From Owenia fusiformis (taxonomy: Eukaryota > Annelida > Polychaeta > Sabellida > Oweniidae): a stretch of 64,000 nucleotides of DNA. The notes beneath the pieces were generated by a model, which was not told the origin of the DNA, did no database searches, and worked only from the letters and a program-made list of their open reading frames with translations. Positions 22,587 to 33,601 of this stretch are shown here, one piece after another (position 1 is the stretch's first letter; each line of letters begins with the position of its first letter). The translations under genes were made by a program, and so were the position numbers. The DNA lies in NCBI GenBank assembly GCA_903813345.2, contig CAIIXF020000008.1, forward strand, positions 36,790,867-36,854,866. Direction: 5' to 3'.

Positions 22587-22850
22587 TTCCACCAGGATAA
22601 TGCACCGGCCCCGGGTCACACTGCTAATATTGTGCAGGAAACCATTCCAAATAACTGGCAAGATGGCAAAGTTGCCCCCTCCAGATAAGACAATCCTCCA
22701 TTTTGCTGTTTTCAAGAGGATGAATGATCAACTTTCGACTGCGTTCCCAATGGCCTCACTTATGAGCACTTAATGGGTTGAATGCCAGCGACCGTGCATT
22801 AAACATGAGGGGGAGAATATTTCGAACACCTTGGTTTGTTTAAAGGTTGT
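22587..22850 (+). pseudogene. Decayed mariner-type (IS630/Tc1/mariner) transposase fragment
   Basis: Short blocks in shifting frames resemble the second half of a DDE/D transposase. They are FHQDNAPAPGHTANIVQETI (QDNAP motif), then PPP...FAVFKRMNDQL where SPDLxPxDF is expected, and W..C...CIKHEGEYFE-like C-terminal residues. At least two frameshifts separate them. It lies in what was the 3' flank of the minus-strand gene described at 29064. Confidence 0.55.
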
Positions 22851-22951
22851 CATCTCGGGGTTGTTATTCTCTCATCTGCTGTTCGTAAGAAGGTGGAGGA
22901 TCATTATATCGTTGATTATCATATCGTTCGACGTCTATGATTATCATATTA

Positions 22952-22959
22952 TGACGTCA
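22952..22959. promoter_or_regulatory. CRE-like palindrome in LINE 5' UTR
   Basis: Exact TGACGTCA, 124 bp upstream of the ORF1 start. LINEs need an internal promoter, so an ATF/CREB-type site here is plausible. Inference only. Confidence 0.35.
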
Positions 22960-23075
22960 CGGACCAAGATGGTTGACTTTTCAAATTCAAATTCAAAATC
23001 AGTGTAAATTCATCGTTTTTGCAGTGAAATTTGACGTTACAAGTGATTCTTATTATGCAATAAATAACTAATAGT

Positions 23076-24998
23076 ATGCCGACCATCAATTATACGGCTT
23101 GTTATGTGGACGGTGCGTGTAGTAAAAATGGATCGACGGACTCTAAAGGAGGCTATGGGATTTTCTGGGGAGACGGAAATCCGTTGAATAAATTCGGATC
23201 GTTGCCGGATGATACCATTCCTACAAATGGCAAAGCAGAACTGAAAGCTTGTATAGAAGCTCTGCGTATATGCAAGGACGAAAATATAACCCATGTACAG
23301 ATTTTCTCTGATAGTGAATACGTGGTTAACGGGATTTCGAAATGGATTCCAAATTGGATAAAAAAGGGATGGAAGCTTTCAAATAACAACCCTGTGAAAA
23401 ATCAAGATCTTTGGAAAGAACTTAACACCTTGACCAAACTCAAAACTAAAATCAAATGGACACTCGTCAAAGGACATGCGGGGATTCATGGCAATGAAGA
23501 AGCCGACCGACTGGCAAGGAAGGGCTGCATAGCCAATGTCGTTGACAAAGGAATAACTGAAGAAGAACAGTTAGATTTGGTTGCAGCTGATACATGTGAT
23601 ACAGATTCTACCGTTTGTACGATTTGTGAGGACTCCAACTCATCCAATATGTTGACATGTAATTGCTGTAAAATGAACATTCATTATACGTGCTCTAAGT
23701 TACCAGCCTATCAGATCCTGCAATACATCAAAAAGAAGAATAAAAAATTCATCTGTGACTTGTGTACCAGCGATAAAGACAGTGATATTGAGATTCTTTT
23801 ATCTCAGTCTGATAATCAACAAGAGGACCTAGTTCAGAATATAGATGACTTGATATCTCCAATAAGAAGCTCCCAGAACCAAAAGCAATCTATCCATCTT
23901 CAAACCAACGTCGTTGAAGAATTAAAATCCATATTTGTTGGTAGATTTGATCGTCTGGAATCGGAGTTAGAGCGGTTAATCAACGAGTCGAAAAGGGATA
24001 ACGGGGCTAAACAGTCATACAAAGAAGAGAAAATCAAGCTAGAGGCGGTTCTATTTGAGAAAAACTCACAAATAAAGTTGATGAAAGAATCGTTACAGAA
24101 TAAGGATGAAGAAATCAAAGAGTTAAAAGCTAGAATGCAGGCTATAGAGTCCAAAAATAATGATGCGCTAATGGGACTCACGGAGACGACTAAACAAATG
24201 AAATCCGAGATAAAAAATCTACAAATAAAAATAGACGTGAAAAATGAAAAACTGATTACGAACCATTTAAATGATTCGATTGATCTGCAAACAGATGTCA
24301 CAATGGGGACAAATGCTTCAACAAATCCTATTTCCAATGAATCAGCGGATACGAGCAAAAAAGAAGAACTAACCAACGCATTTGTACCACGCGTTTCCAG
24401 TAGGTCAACTCCACGTAGAGGAATACGCAGAAATGTCGAGAATAGGAATTCAAATCGTCAATACCGCGATAGTGTTTTGATAATTGGTTCGTCACTGATT
24501 AAAAATCTACAGCCGGGAAAACTAAGCAGTAGGTTTGATTCATATAAGTATACCGCTTATACGATTGAAGAAGCGTCGGATGTTGTTTTGGGTATCAAAG
24601 AGAAATGTCACCCAAATGAAAGTCCAAGCTGCATAGTTTTTCAAGTCGTTTCGAATGATCTTAAATTTCTGAGCGTCGACGCGTGTATTAATCGAATGAA
24701 TGGTCTTACAACTCTCACTAAAGAGCTATTTCCAGGAACGAAAGTACTCATATCGCTAGCACCAAATAGGGGAGATTCGGAAGAGCGTAACAGCAAAACA
24801 GAGTACATAAATGAGTACTTTTGGAACAGATATAACAAATCCCACGATATTAGAATTATCGATAATACAAATCTGTCGTTTTCAGACGGTAGTATCATTC
24901 CACGATTCTTCAGTCCAGACAGGGTTCACCTTTCCGAGCAAGGAGAGAGGAGACTCTTTAACAATATTAAATATGCTATAACCAAGTGCCTTTATTAA
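23076..24998 (+). CDS. LINE ORF1: RNase H + PHD finger + coiled coil + SGNH esterase
   Basis: 640 aa. Residues about 4-150 are a type I RNase H with the full catalytic set D12, E55, D79, H134 and D144 (YVDGAC, GKAELKA, FSDSEYV, VKGHAGIHGNEEADRLA). Residues 181-230 are a C4HC3 PHD finger (CTIC, CNCC, HYTC, CDLC). About 235-420 is charged and heptad-like, a likely trimerising coiled coil. About 465-640 is an SGNH/GDSL-type hydrolase: block I IIGSSL (S472/S473), a block III-like VVSNDLK and DRVHL (D615, H618). PHD and esterase modules are known in ORF1 of CR1/L2-type LINEs. RNase H usually sits at the C terminus of ORF2, so its place here is odd. The ATG is preceded by nearby stops. ORF intact. 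Confidence 0.85.
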   Translation: MPTINYTACYVDGACSKNGSTDSKGGYGIFWGDGNPLNKFGSLPDDTIPTNGKAELKACIEALRICKDENITHVQIFSDSEYVVNGISKWIPNWIKKGWKLSNNNPVKNQDLWKELNTLTKLKTKIKWTLVKGHAGIHGNEEADRLARKGCIANVVDKGITEEEQLDLVAADTCDTDSTVCTICEDSNSSNMLTCNCCKMNIHYTCSKLPAYQILQYIKKKNKKFICDLCTSDKDSDIEILLSQSDNQQEDLVQNIDDLISPIRSSQNQKQSIHLQTNVVEELKSIFVGRFDRLESELERLINESKRDNGAKQSYKEEKIKLEAVLFEKNSQIKLMKESLQNKDEEIKELKARMQAIESKNNDALMGLTETTKQMKSEIKNLQIKIDVKNEKLITNHLNDSIDLQTDVTMGTNASTNPISNESADTSKKEELTNAFVPRVSSRSTPRRGIRRNVENRNSNRQYRDSVLIIGSSLIKNLQPGKLSSRFDSYKYTAYTIEEASDVVLGIKEKCHPNESPSCIVFQVVSNDLKFLSVDACINRMNGLTTLTKELFPGTKVLISLAPNRGDSEERNSKTEYINEYFWNRYNKSHDIRIIDNTNLSFSDGSIIPRFFSPDRVHLSEQGERRLFNNIKYAITKCLY

Positions 24999-25215
24999 TA
25001 CAGTCAATATTCGTTGAACTGAAAGTGTGTAATCGTAAAATATTGGATTTTAGTATCGCTGTATAATTATTGTATCATTTATTCATAAAATCAAAAATAT
25101 GTAATTGTAACCATTTGAAGTATGCTGTAATGGATATGGTTAACTTGCGTCTAATTTCACTGTGATTACGCATGTAAAATATTGAGATTTGTTCATACGG
25201 ATACTAATCAGCGAA

Positions 25216-28200
25216 ATGTTACTTTCTAGTCTAAGACTAGCTCATTGGAATGTCGAAGGACTTTTTGACAGGAAGAGAGAGATGTATAAGTACTGTGATG
25301 AGAATTTTGTAAAGTTTATACACGGCTTTGATATAATCGGCTTAACAGAAACTCATGGTGATTGTGATACTGCGATATGCGTTCCAGGGTACAAACAGCT
25401 GATAAATAATTTTCGGGAAAAATCAGCCAATGCAACGAAAAATACAGGTGGTGTTACGTTTTTAATCAGCGAATGTGTTTTAGATGGTGTTAAGGAGGAA
25501 CCAATAACTCATGATGATATAGCATGGTTAAGATTAGATAAAAATTTCTTTGGATTTGAAAATGATTTATTTTTAGCAGTTGTATATATCAATCCGAGTA
25601 ATTCATCATTGTCTATGGGACAGGTTGTTGACAAATTTGACATTCTTACTGAACAAATAGCAAAATATTCAAAATGTGGGAACGTTCTTATTTTAGGAGA
25701 TTTAAATAGTAGATTTGGAATTGGAAATGATTTCATAGTCGAAGATGATGAAAAATACGTCCCCGTCTATCCGGAATATAACAATGATTGTGATTCAAAT
25801 CTACTTAATCGCTTTAATAAAGACAAAATCATTAACACACAAGGACGACAGCTGCTTGAACTATGTAAATCTTGTCAAATGAGAATTGTGAATGGGCGGA
25901 AAATTGGTGATTTAGAAGGTAGTCTTACATGTCATAAATATAATGGAAGTAGCACGGTTGATATAGCGCTGGCGCAATCGGAAATCATGCATAACATATG
26001 TACATTTAAAGTGCATGATTTTCAAGGAAACCTTTCTGATCATTGTGCCATTTCTTTGTTATATAATTCTGAATTTAGCAGAATTTGCAAACATAAAACG
26101 AGGAAAAGTAAAGTCTATACTCAAACTCCATTACCTCCGAGATATATCTGGTCTTCAGAAAAAAGCAAAGATTTTCACGACCAATTGAAAATCGAGATTA
26201 CAAATAAACGCAGCCTGTACGATATGGATCATAATAGTAATGTAGATGATATGTTAAATAACTTAACTAAGTGTATGCACAATGCTGCGTCCAATACGCT
26301 TGAAAAGAGGTTCGTCAGACATAAGAAAGGAAATAAACAAAACCGATGTAAAAAGTGGTATAATTTATCGTGCAAGCAATTGCATTCTGAAGTTCGAAAA
26401 TTAGGCAAATGTTTACAAAATGATCCCACAAATCCTTATAAAAGAGGTATGTTCTTTAAAGTGAAAAAGGTTTATAAAAAACGATGTAAACAAGCTAAAT
26501 ATCAATATAAAGCGGAATTAATTGAAAAGCTTGAAAACGCTAGTTCTACAAATCCAACTGAATATACTGAATAAATTACTTAACACGACCGACATATCAA
26601 ATGTTGAGATTTCTTCTCGGATCGAGGAGATGCGAAAAGAACCATTCTTTTCAGAGTTAGATTTTGAGATTAAACAATCAGAAATCGAGACAGCAATTAA
26701 AGGCTTAAAAAATAATAAAGCATCTGGTTTGGATATGATTTCGAATGAAATGGTCAAAAGTACCAAATCATTAATACTGCCATATTTGAAAATAATATTT
26801 AATACAATATTAAATTCAGGAAAATATCCGGCAAGTTGGGGAGAGGGATATATCACTTCAATTTTTAAAAGCGGAGATCCTAGAAAATTATCAAATTATA
26901 GAGGTATAACAATTAACAATGTGTTTGGAAAAATATTTAGTTCAGTATTGGATGCACGATTGCAGGTTTTCATAAATCATAATAATATTATGAATAAAGC
27001 TCAAATAGGATTTCAGAAGAAAGCACGAACAGTGGATCATATCTTTATTATCAGAACGCTTCATGATAAATATGTTAAACATTTAAAATCTCCTATTTAT
27101 GGAATATTCATTGACTTTAGAAAGGCTTTTGACAGCGTTTGGAGGGAAGGTCTTATGTATAAACTTTTGTCAGTTGGTATAAAAGGAAAGTTTTTTGAAA
27201 TCGTTAGAAAAATGTATCAAGATACCAAAATATGTATAAAAAACAGTATTTCAAATAAGAGGACTGAATTTAGAAAAGTGAATGCTGGTGTTAAACAAGG
27301 GGATCCAATGTCTCCCACACTATTCAATTTGTTTTTAAATGATCTGCCAGCGGTTATAGGTTATAATGACGCACCAATTTTACAAAGTTCAAAAGTAAAC
27401 TGTTTGATGTATGCTGATGATGTTCTACTTTTGTCTTTGAGCAGAGATGGACTTCAAAAGTCTATAGATAATCTTTCAAAATATTGTAAAGACTGGCATT
27501 TGTCAATTAATTTATCGAAAACAAAAATAATGAAATTTATTGGAAATGGTAGAAAATGTACAGAAAATTTTTATTTTGATGGGGATGAGATCGAGACGGT
27601 AAAATCATATAAATACTTGGGTTTGACCATAAGTAGTTCAGGTACGTTTAGTAAATCCAAGGACTATCTGTATGACCGAGGATTAAAGGCAATTTATAAA
27701 ATAAAAAGGTCACTAGGCGATACAAGTTTAAAACCTTCAATAGGAATAAAGATTTTTGAACAATTGGTAGTTCCAATAATCTTATATGGATCTGAAATAT
27801 GGGGCATGTCGAATTACTTTTCTACAAAAGATTTGAATGAATGGTTTACAAATGGCAGACGATTTCCATCTGAGAAACTTCTGTTATCTTTTTGTAAATA
27901 TATTCTTAAAGTAAATAAAAAATCAACAAATTTAGCAATTTATGGAGAGCTTGGGAAATACCCACTATATATAAATATATTCAAACAAGCTACTAATTTC
28001 TATAATCACATGTTAAATACGTCATACATCTTATTATCAGAAGCACTTACTACATCAAATGACTTATCAAAGATCAACAAGTCATCGTGGATGCTGAATT
28101 TTAAAAGTGTAATGGATAAATTAGAGGTAGTATCATTTTCAGGAAATACTCCCAGCAATATCAATAATACTTTAGATGTAAAAGAATATACTATTGACGC

Positions 28201-28678
28201 ATCCGAAGTTGTTTGTAAATCAAAAATTAGTTTTGAAGATTATTGGCGAAATCAATTGAATTCCGACCAATGTCGCAAACTGAATACATACAAAATATTT
28301 AAAAGCAATTTCAGGTTCGAACCATATTTAGATTCAATTTCAAATGGGCATTTACGACGAAGTCTAACAAAGTTTCGTATCAGTAACCACAAATTAAAAA
28401 TAGAAACGGGTAGATACGAACGCCCAAAATTAAAGATCGATGAAAGAATTTGCGAGGTTTGCAATTTAATAGAAAACGAAAAACACATAATGCGTTCATG
28501 TAAAAAATACAGTATATATAGAAAGAAAATGCTCGATAAACTTGTATCACACGGCAACCCAATTAAACACCTTTTCAACATGGAGGACGATTCACTTTTT
28601 TTCCAATATTGTATGTCTTGTGAAAATAAAGAAATTGAAATTGTAGCAGAATTTATTCATAAATGTAATATAACATAG
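25216..28678 (+). pseudogene. LINE ORF2: APE endonuclease and reverse transcriptase, broken by a +1 frameshift
   Basis: The first part (25216-26574) starts at ATG 25216. It is an exonuclease-endonuclease-phosphatase fold: LAHWNVEG, TETHGD, a VVYINPS strand, LILGDLNSRFG, STVDIALA and LSDHCAIS. The second part, in another frame, runs to the TAG at 28676-28678. It is the RT: NNKASGLD, YRGITINN, FIDFRKAFDSVW (motif A), GVKQGDPMSPTLFN, MYADDVLLLS (motif C), and a C-terminal C-x2-C-x7-H-x4-C finger (CEVC...H....C). The frame changes at about 26565, where one extra base follows the codons for NPTEY; the downstream frame gives LNKLLN at the expected position. The stretch between this point and NNKASGLD is rather short, so a small deletion is also possible. 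Autonomous activity is unlikely. Confidence 0.85.
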
Positions 28679-29063
28679 AAGGGTGTGATATATGACATAA
28701 ACAATGGACGCGTATCACAATCACCATTCATGTGCTTATCCATGATGCATATTTATTTGTTCATTTATTTACTTATTTATTTATTATGAAGTGTTAATTT
28801 TGTGTGTTGTTATATATACTGTTTTCTGTTGTATTGATATATTGTAAAATTAGTGTTTACTTTGTGTACACTTAACCTTTTATGGGTATGAATGTGTAAT
28901 AAAGTTCATAAATCTAAATCATAAATCTATGAAGGTGGTAATTCATACTCTCGACCATCATAATGTTGCTGTGGTGGAGCGGACGGGTTTGAATATGAGC
29001 CATGTATCGGGACTTGCCATGCCGATCGTCCAGGTTGTTCGTAATTTTGTTGTTGAACGTGTA

Positions 29064-29489
29064 CTATATTTGCGATTGAGGTTGATATGGTAATTGTATT
29101 TGATTGTGTAGCGATTGTGCTCGATTGTTCTGCGATTGTACTTGATTGTGCGGCGATTGTTCTCGATAGTGTCGTTGTCCCACAAGCCTTGCATTATATT
29201 GCTTCTCAATGTGCTCAATATCTATACTGTCAATAGGTCCATCAGAGTGAACTGTGAACCGATTAGAATGATGCTCAACTGTAACGTTTATTTTAATCTT
29301 TTTCCTCTTAGTCCGATGCCCTGAACTGGTATTTGTCCTGTTCTGATTGTGTGTACTTCCCGGGGTTGAACTATCGTCCAGGATTGAACTATCGTGCGTT
29401 ACCGTCACCTGGGTTGAGTACGTTGTAGCATTGGTACCGGAGTCAATATGATGTACGCCATTTTGATTTTGACTGCAACATAGTCCCAT
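29064..29489 (-). CDS. Small protein with N-myristoylation-like start; 3' end broken by LINE
   Basis: The coding exon begins just after an acceptor (TTTCAG ends at 29491), with ATG at 29489-29487, so a 5' non-coding exon is expected. The product begins MGLCCSQNQNG: Gly2, Cys4-5 and Ser6 fit N-myristoylation plus palmitoylation. The middle has a basic stretch (HRTKRKKIKINVTVEHH) and an acidic DGPIDSIDIEHIE; the C-terminal part is Q/N/H-rich. The TAG at 29066-29064 ends it at 141 aa. Past that stop another frame continues with similar composition (VHVQQQNYEQPG ... YDGREYELPPS) to the LINE junction at 28931. This suggests that a 2-bp TA indel and the LINE insertion both damaged the gene. Not recognised as a named family. 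Confidence 0.5.
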   Translation of the reverse strand: MGLCCSQNQNGVHHIDSGTNATTYSTQVTVTHDSSILDDSSTPGSTHNQNRTNTSSGHRTKRKKIKINVTVEHHSNRFTVHSDGPIDSIDIEHIEKQYNARLVGQRHYREQSPHNQVQSQNNRAQSLHNQIQLPYQPQSQI

Positions 29490-29490
29490 A

Positions 29491-30800
29491 CTGAAATATA
29501 ACAAAAGTTATGAGAAGGCGATGAGATGAAGTTTGAGGAATACTGTACCAAAGTGTAAACCTCTCTCTTGAGGTCAACTGGCAAAATTGTATGCCGGTGC
29601 TGTAAACATTGAAAGTACTATTAACCGTCCGAGATCGGAGTACTTCCAAGGTTTAAGTTGAAGTATACAATCTTGCAAGTTGACCTAATAGAGGAGTTAA
29701 CCAATAGATGATGCTGATGGGTTGAGAATTGTACACTAATCTAACTTTAACCTCCCAGATCTTAAAAACGTTGTTAAGATACTTCTAGCATTATGATTTC
29801 CGAGACCATATACACTGGTGAAAATTAGTTGGAAATCGCTGTAAATCGGTTTATATTTTCACATATTCGATCTGTTTTCATTCTTCGATTTAACCTTATA
29901 TCAAGTGATTTCACTTATTTAATGTCAGACTATGATACTTACTTGAAGTTTAAAACATCAACTTGTGTCAAATATGATATTGTTCCATGATCATAATTCC
30001 CCAATATAAGTAGATAAGATATGTCCTAAACTTTGTCAGGACGGTTGTGTTAAGTAATTCAATCATTCTACTATGGGCTTTCAACTTGAAAGCCCATGAT
30101 TCTACCAAGTACAGCCTTGATTTATTTTTGTACCATTCTGTAGCTAGCAGTTCAGTTCAGTTCCGTGAGATTTAAACGTATGTATATCTTAGACCATTGT
30201 ACACGATTTGGGTACCTAACAATATGTAAATATTGGGGAATTACAAGCCCATTTCAGTAGGTCTAAGCCTATTGTCGTATTGTTACGGGGGTCAACCCAT
30301 TTATAAATACTTTGCCAGATTGAGAATATATTGAGAGTCATAAAAAGGCCTTTGCAATGGACAAATCAATTTATCGATCTTTAACATTGTCTCTTCCTTT
30401 AAATAACAGAGGTAGGCCCAAACACGGACCTGAACATTTCTTGAAACTTCGTTTCTCTTATTTTTATAAAGCAATCTTGTTAATCTTTCAGCAAAATAGA
30501 TTTTAGAAATTAAACAGTATACGCTATGCATCGGTGTAAAGAATTGCTAATATTAATCGATATATCACACTACTATACCTAACACCTAGAAATGCATAAG
30601 ATACTTTGTTTGTCTAATTGAATTGTTTAATATATTTTTGAAAGTGCCTTACTAGCATCTAATTTTCAACCGATAAACCATTCATAAGGAACAGACAAAT
30701 AAAAACAAATACATAATCATTACTAATTAGCCAAATGGGTTGCTCATGAACACCTAATGCAAGGTATAGTAGTGTGTATATGTGACAACTCAAACTAGTA
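29491..30800. other. Intergenic, no supported feature
   Basis: AT-rich. It should contain the 5' exon and promoter of the minus-strand gene ending at 29489, but no unambiguous signal was found. Confidence 0.4.
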
Positions 30801-30827
30801 TCTTATTTTAAATAAATTCCAATTTTT

Positions 30828-31027
30828 TGAACAAATGGTCTTTACAAACAGCAAAATTCTGGAAAAGAATTTTGGGTCTCCTAGCGGCAACAGAGAAAAT
30901 TGTGCCATTAGGGAGATTGTTCATGAAGGAGATGCAATACGATCTACAGAGAAATTGGAATGACTCAAAGGACATGAACATTTTGATTCCATGGTCCAAA
31001 ATGACAAGACAAGACTTAGTCTTGTAG
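30828..31027 (+). pseudogene. Remnant of a DIRS-like retroelement RT/RNase H region
   Basis: The 66-codon frame reads KFWKRILGLLAATEKIVPLG, then RLFMKEMQYDLQRNW, then IPWSKM. This fits the segment after the RT palm in DIRS/YR-type retroelements (ILGLxAA...VPxGRLxMRxxQ..L...W...IPW). Stops follow immediately and no tyrosine recombinase is seen, so it is a fossil fragment. Confidence 0.45.
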
Positions 31028-32610
31028 GCAACTTTTTGAATTTGAATTAAAAAAAATATTAGGGCTTTGTAGAACAGTTTGATAACATCAAAGAGGTAAT
31101 GATTGTTGATGAGCAAAGTCTAGAACTGGAGATAAAATCGATCCTCAATGAACATGATGAACTTCACCAACTGTTCCATGCCCCTTTGCAAAACTGAACA
31201 TCACCTTCATAACAGTAACAGTTTAAGAGTCAAGGACACATGGAATTACTAATTAATTAATTTTCAAAATGGCTGCTCAATTCAAAATGGCTGTCATTTT
31301 TCATGTAAAAAAAGATTTTTAATAACTAATGTGATAGGGTTTGGTGCAAATTGTATAGGCACTATGGTTCCTACTTTTTCCTATGGAATATGTGGCTACA
31401 CAGCAGGAATTCCACTCATTATTAGTGCTTTCAATTTGTACTTTTAACAGCTTTAAATGTCTTACTTACATTTTTTTACTCATTAGTTGACAAAAAAGCA
31501 CAGGAATCTAATTTTACATATTTTAACTAAGTTTTATTTATCATAATTCTAAAATGATATTGTACAAAGTGTATTTAGACAGACTATACTTTGAAGCAGA
31601 AAACTCTAACAATTTGAAGTAAAACAAATTATAGATATATCTTTTAAAAACAAAACAGGGACATGCTCTAAAATTATAAAAATATGATTCACATAATATC
31701 TCACTCACAAAACCTTGGTACTGTTACCATAGTGAAAGTACCAAAATATGGTACTGTCACCATAGTAACATGTTTAAAAGATGTGTTCAGTAGTCTTATT
31801 CTGTTATTAACTTCCAGGTGTCCAGGAGCTTCAACCCTTTTAAAAAGCGAACCCCCAGTTTAAAATTCTTTAGCAGTCTTCTAGCAGTTTTTAAAGCATT
31901 TTGACCACATTTCAAGTGATTTTAGGCCAAAATTTCCCTCCTTGGGATTTTTAAATAAAAAACTGAACCAGCCTTGGAAAAAGTTAGCTATGGGCACCAA
32001 GGCCATGACAGCTACCTATGGTGTCATTAACATCTTAATCAATATAAAACAAAAATATCTTTCCTATTCAGAGTGTAGCTATTACTACTTATCTCTAGGA
32101 TTCAGGGTACACTACGGCTGCAAACTGTCAAGGTTTCAATATCAAGGAGGATTGGCTCCCAGGGTTCCAACTCGATATTCTGCCATATATGGAGATGTCA
32201 TAATTACAAAATTCGAATTCAAACAGCTGCCATTTTGTTCACTTCAGAATTTGAATGTTAAGATTTAATCTTATTACAAAAAATTTCAAAAATTTCAAAA
32301 ACTCAAGAAGTGATCGAGATAATTCGAATTTTTTGGGCTATAGTCATAATGTCAGAAAATATTGTAAAATATTGTGTTGTCTCCCTAGGAGCCAATCATG
32401 CTTGTTTCAACATGTAACTTTTTCATTCAGGAGCAACATTTTAAAGAATTCATTGGAATAAACAGGCATAGCCAGTGATTTTGATTTCAGGTAGACTATT
32501 CATTCAGATACGCATCACATCTTTCCGTTTCACAGACACATAACATGGCTGAGATGTCATGGTTAATCATGGTGGTGCATAGGCCTATAGAAATTCTACA
32601 TTTACAGTAA
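31028..32610. other. Intergenic, dispersed repeat fragments
   Basis: 31260-31330 (AAAATGGCTGCTCAATTC) and 32140-32270 (GGATTGGCTCCCAGGG, ATATATGGAGATGTC) share blocks with 9.8-10.2 kb. 31825-31995 is a diverged fragment of the CAGGCCCGTAGCC family (AAAAGCGAACCCCCAG ... GTTAGCTATGGGC). No exon supported. Confidence 0.5.
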
Positions 32611-32612
32611 AG

Positions 32613-33016
32613 CTTGGAAAGGACGATTCTCGGTTTGGAGAACGAAGTTCATCAATCTAAATGAGCATTATCCTTGCTTTGGACAAATTTGATTTTTTTA
32701 CATAATATAGATTTGAATGTCTTCTTTTGAATTAGTCATAATTTAATTTGGGTAATACTTCTAGATTTTTCGCCATAAAATATTAGCGCAGTACACTGAT
32801 GAACTTCTTTCCCCAAATCGAGACTTGTATTTCATTGAATCGGTCTAATTGAGCGTTATCCCTGCTTCAGACCAATTTGTTATTTTTACATCTTGTAGAT
32901 TTAAATGTCCTCTTTTGAATATTCATAGTTTAATTTGGGTAATATTTCTGTTATTTTTCATGAAAAAAATTATTAGCCCAGGAGACTGTTCTCCAAACCG
33001 AGAATCGTCCTTTCCT
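32613..33016. mobile_element. Inverted-repeat MITE, about 400 bp, internally duplicated
   Basis: Left end GGAAAGGACGATTCTCGGTT continues to TGGAGAAC; the right end is its complement (GTTCTCCAAACCGAGAATCG). The interior is a direct duplication of about 190 bp (GAGCRTTATCCYTGCTT, TAATTTGGGTAATA). Flanking duplication not clear. Confidence 0.75.
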
Positions 33017-33601
33017 GTTTTAAGGGAACAAATCTGAGTCTTGCTCCTACCATTTCTGATCCGTGAATGAGTTTACATAGGCCTAGTGGCACAACCTTCA
33101 TCAACCATATATGAGGAGAACGGTAGACTTTGTGCTTCTTGGAGTATTGGTTGATATCTTAAAACTATAGAAGCACATGGACTTCAATATAAAAAAAACA
33201 AAACATTTCAGATTGGATCACTTCCGGACCTTTCCCAAATAAATGTTATTAAACATTTATTGATTTTCCTTTTCAAATTAAAAGTCACATTCTTTCAAAA
33301 CTCAATGAACAGTCACTTTATCTAGTCTTGCTTCAAGACTGGATATCCCCCTATAATATTTCACTTTCAAGTTGGAAAGGTTAAGTACACAGGGAGGGGG
33401 GGGGGGCACACAGTCTTGAGACAAGACTAATAACTTTATCACATATTCTTTCCAACAGTTCAAATGTAAACAATTACTTTTAATTCATTTCAATTCATTG
33501 ACCTGGTTACTTAAACTATAATTATGAAAATACTTTATCACAGTTTTTTCTCCAAAAATCATTTATAAGTAAACCCTTTATTCATCTGTTCATGGTGTTG
33601 T

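Larger units (their letters stand above)
22897..28930 (+). mobile_element. Full-length non-LTR retrotransposon (LINE), 6.03 kb, 8-bp target duplication
   Basis: Bounded by GAAGGTGG at 22889-22896 and 28931-28938. The 5' UTR (22897-23075) contains GATTATCATAT repeats and a CRE-type palindrome TGACGTCA (22952-22959). ORF1 is at 23076-24998. ORF2 starts at 25216 and is split by a +1 frameshift. The 3' end has AATAAAG at about 28899 and a short tail of repeated CATAAATCT. The insertion site falls in the last codons of a minus-strand host gene, which fixes both ends independently. Confidence 0.85.
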
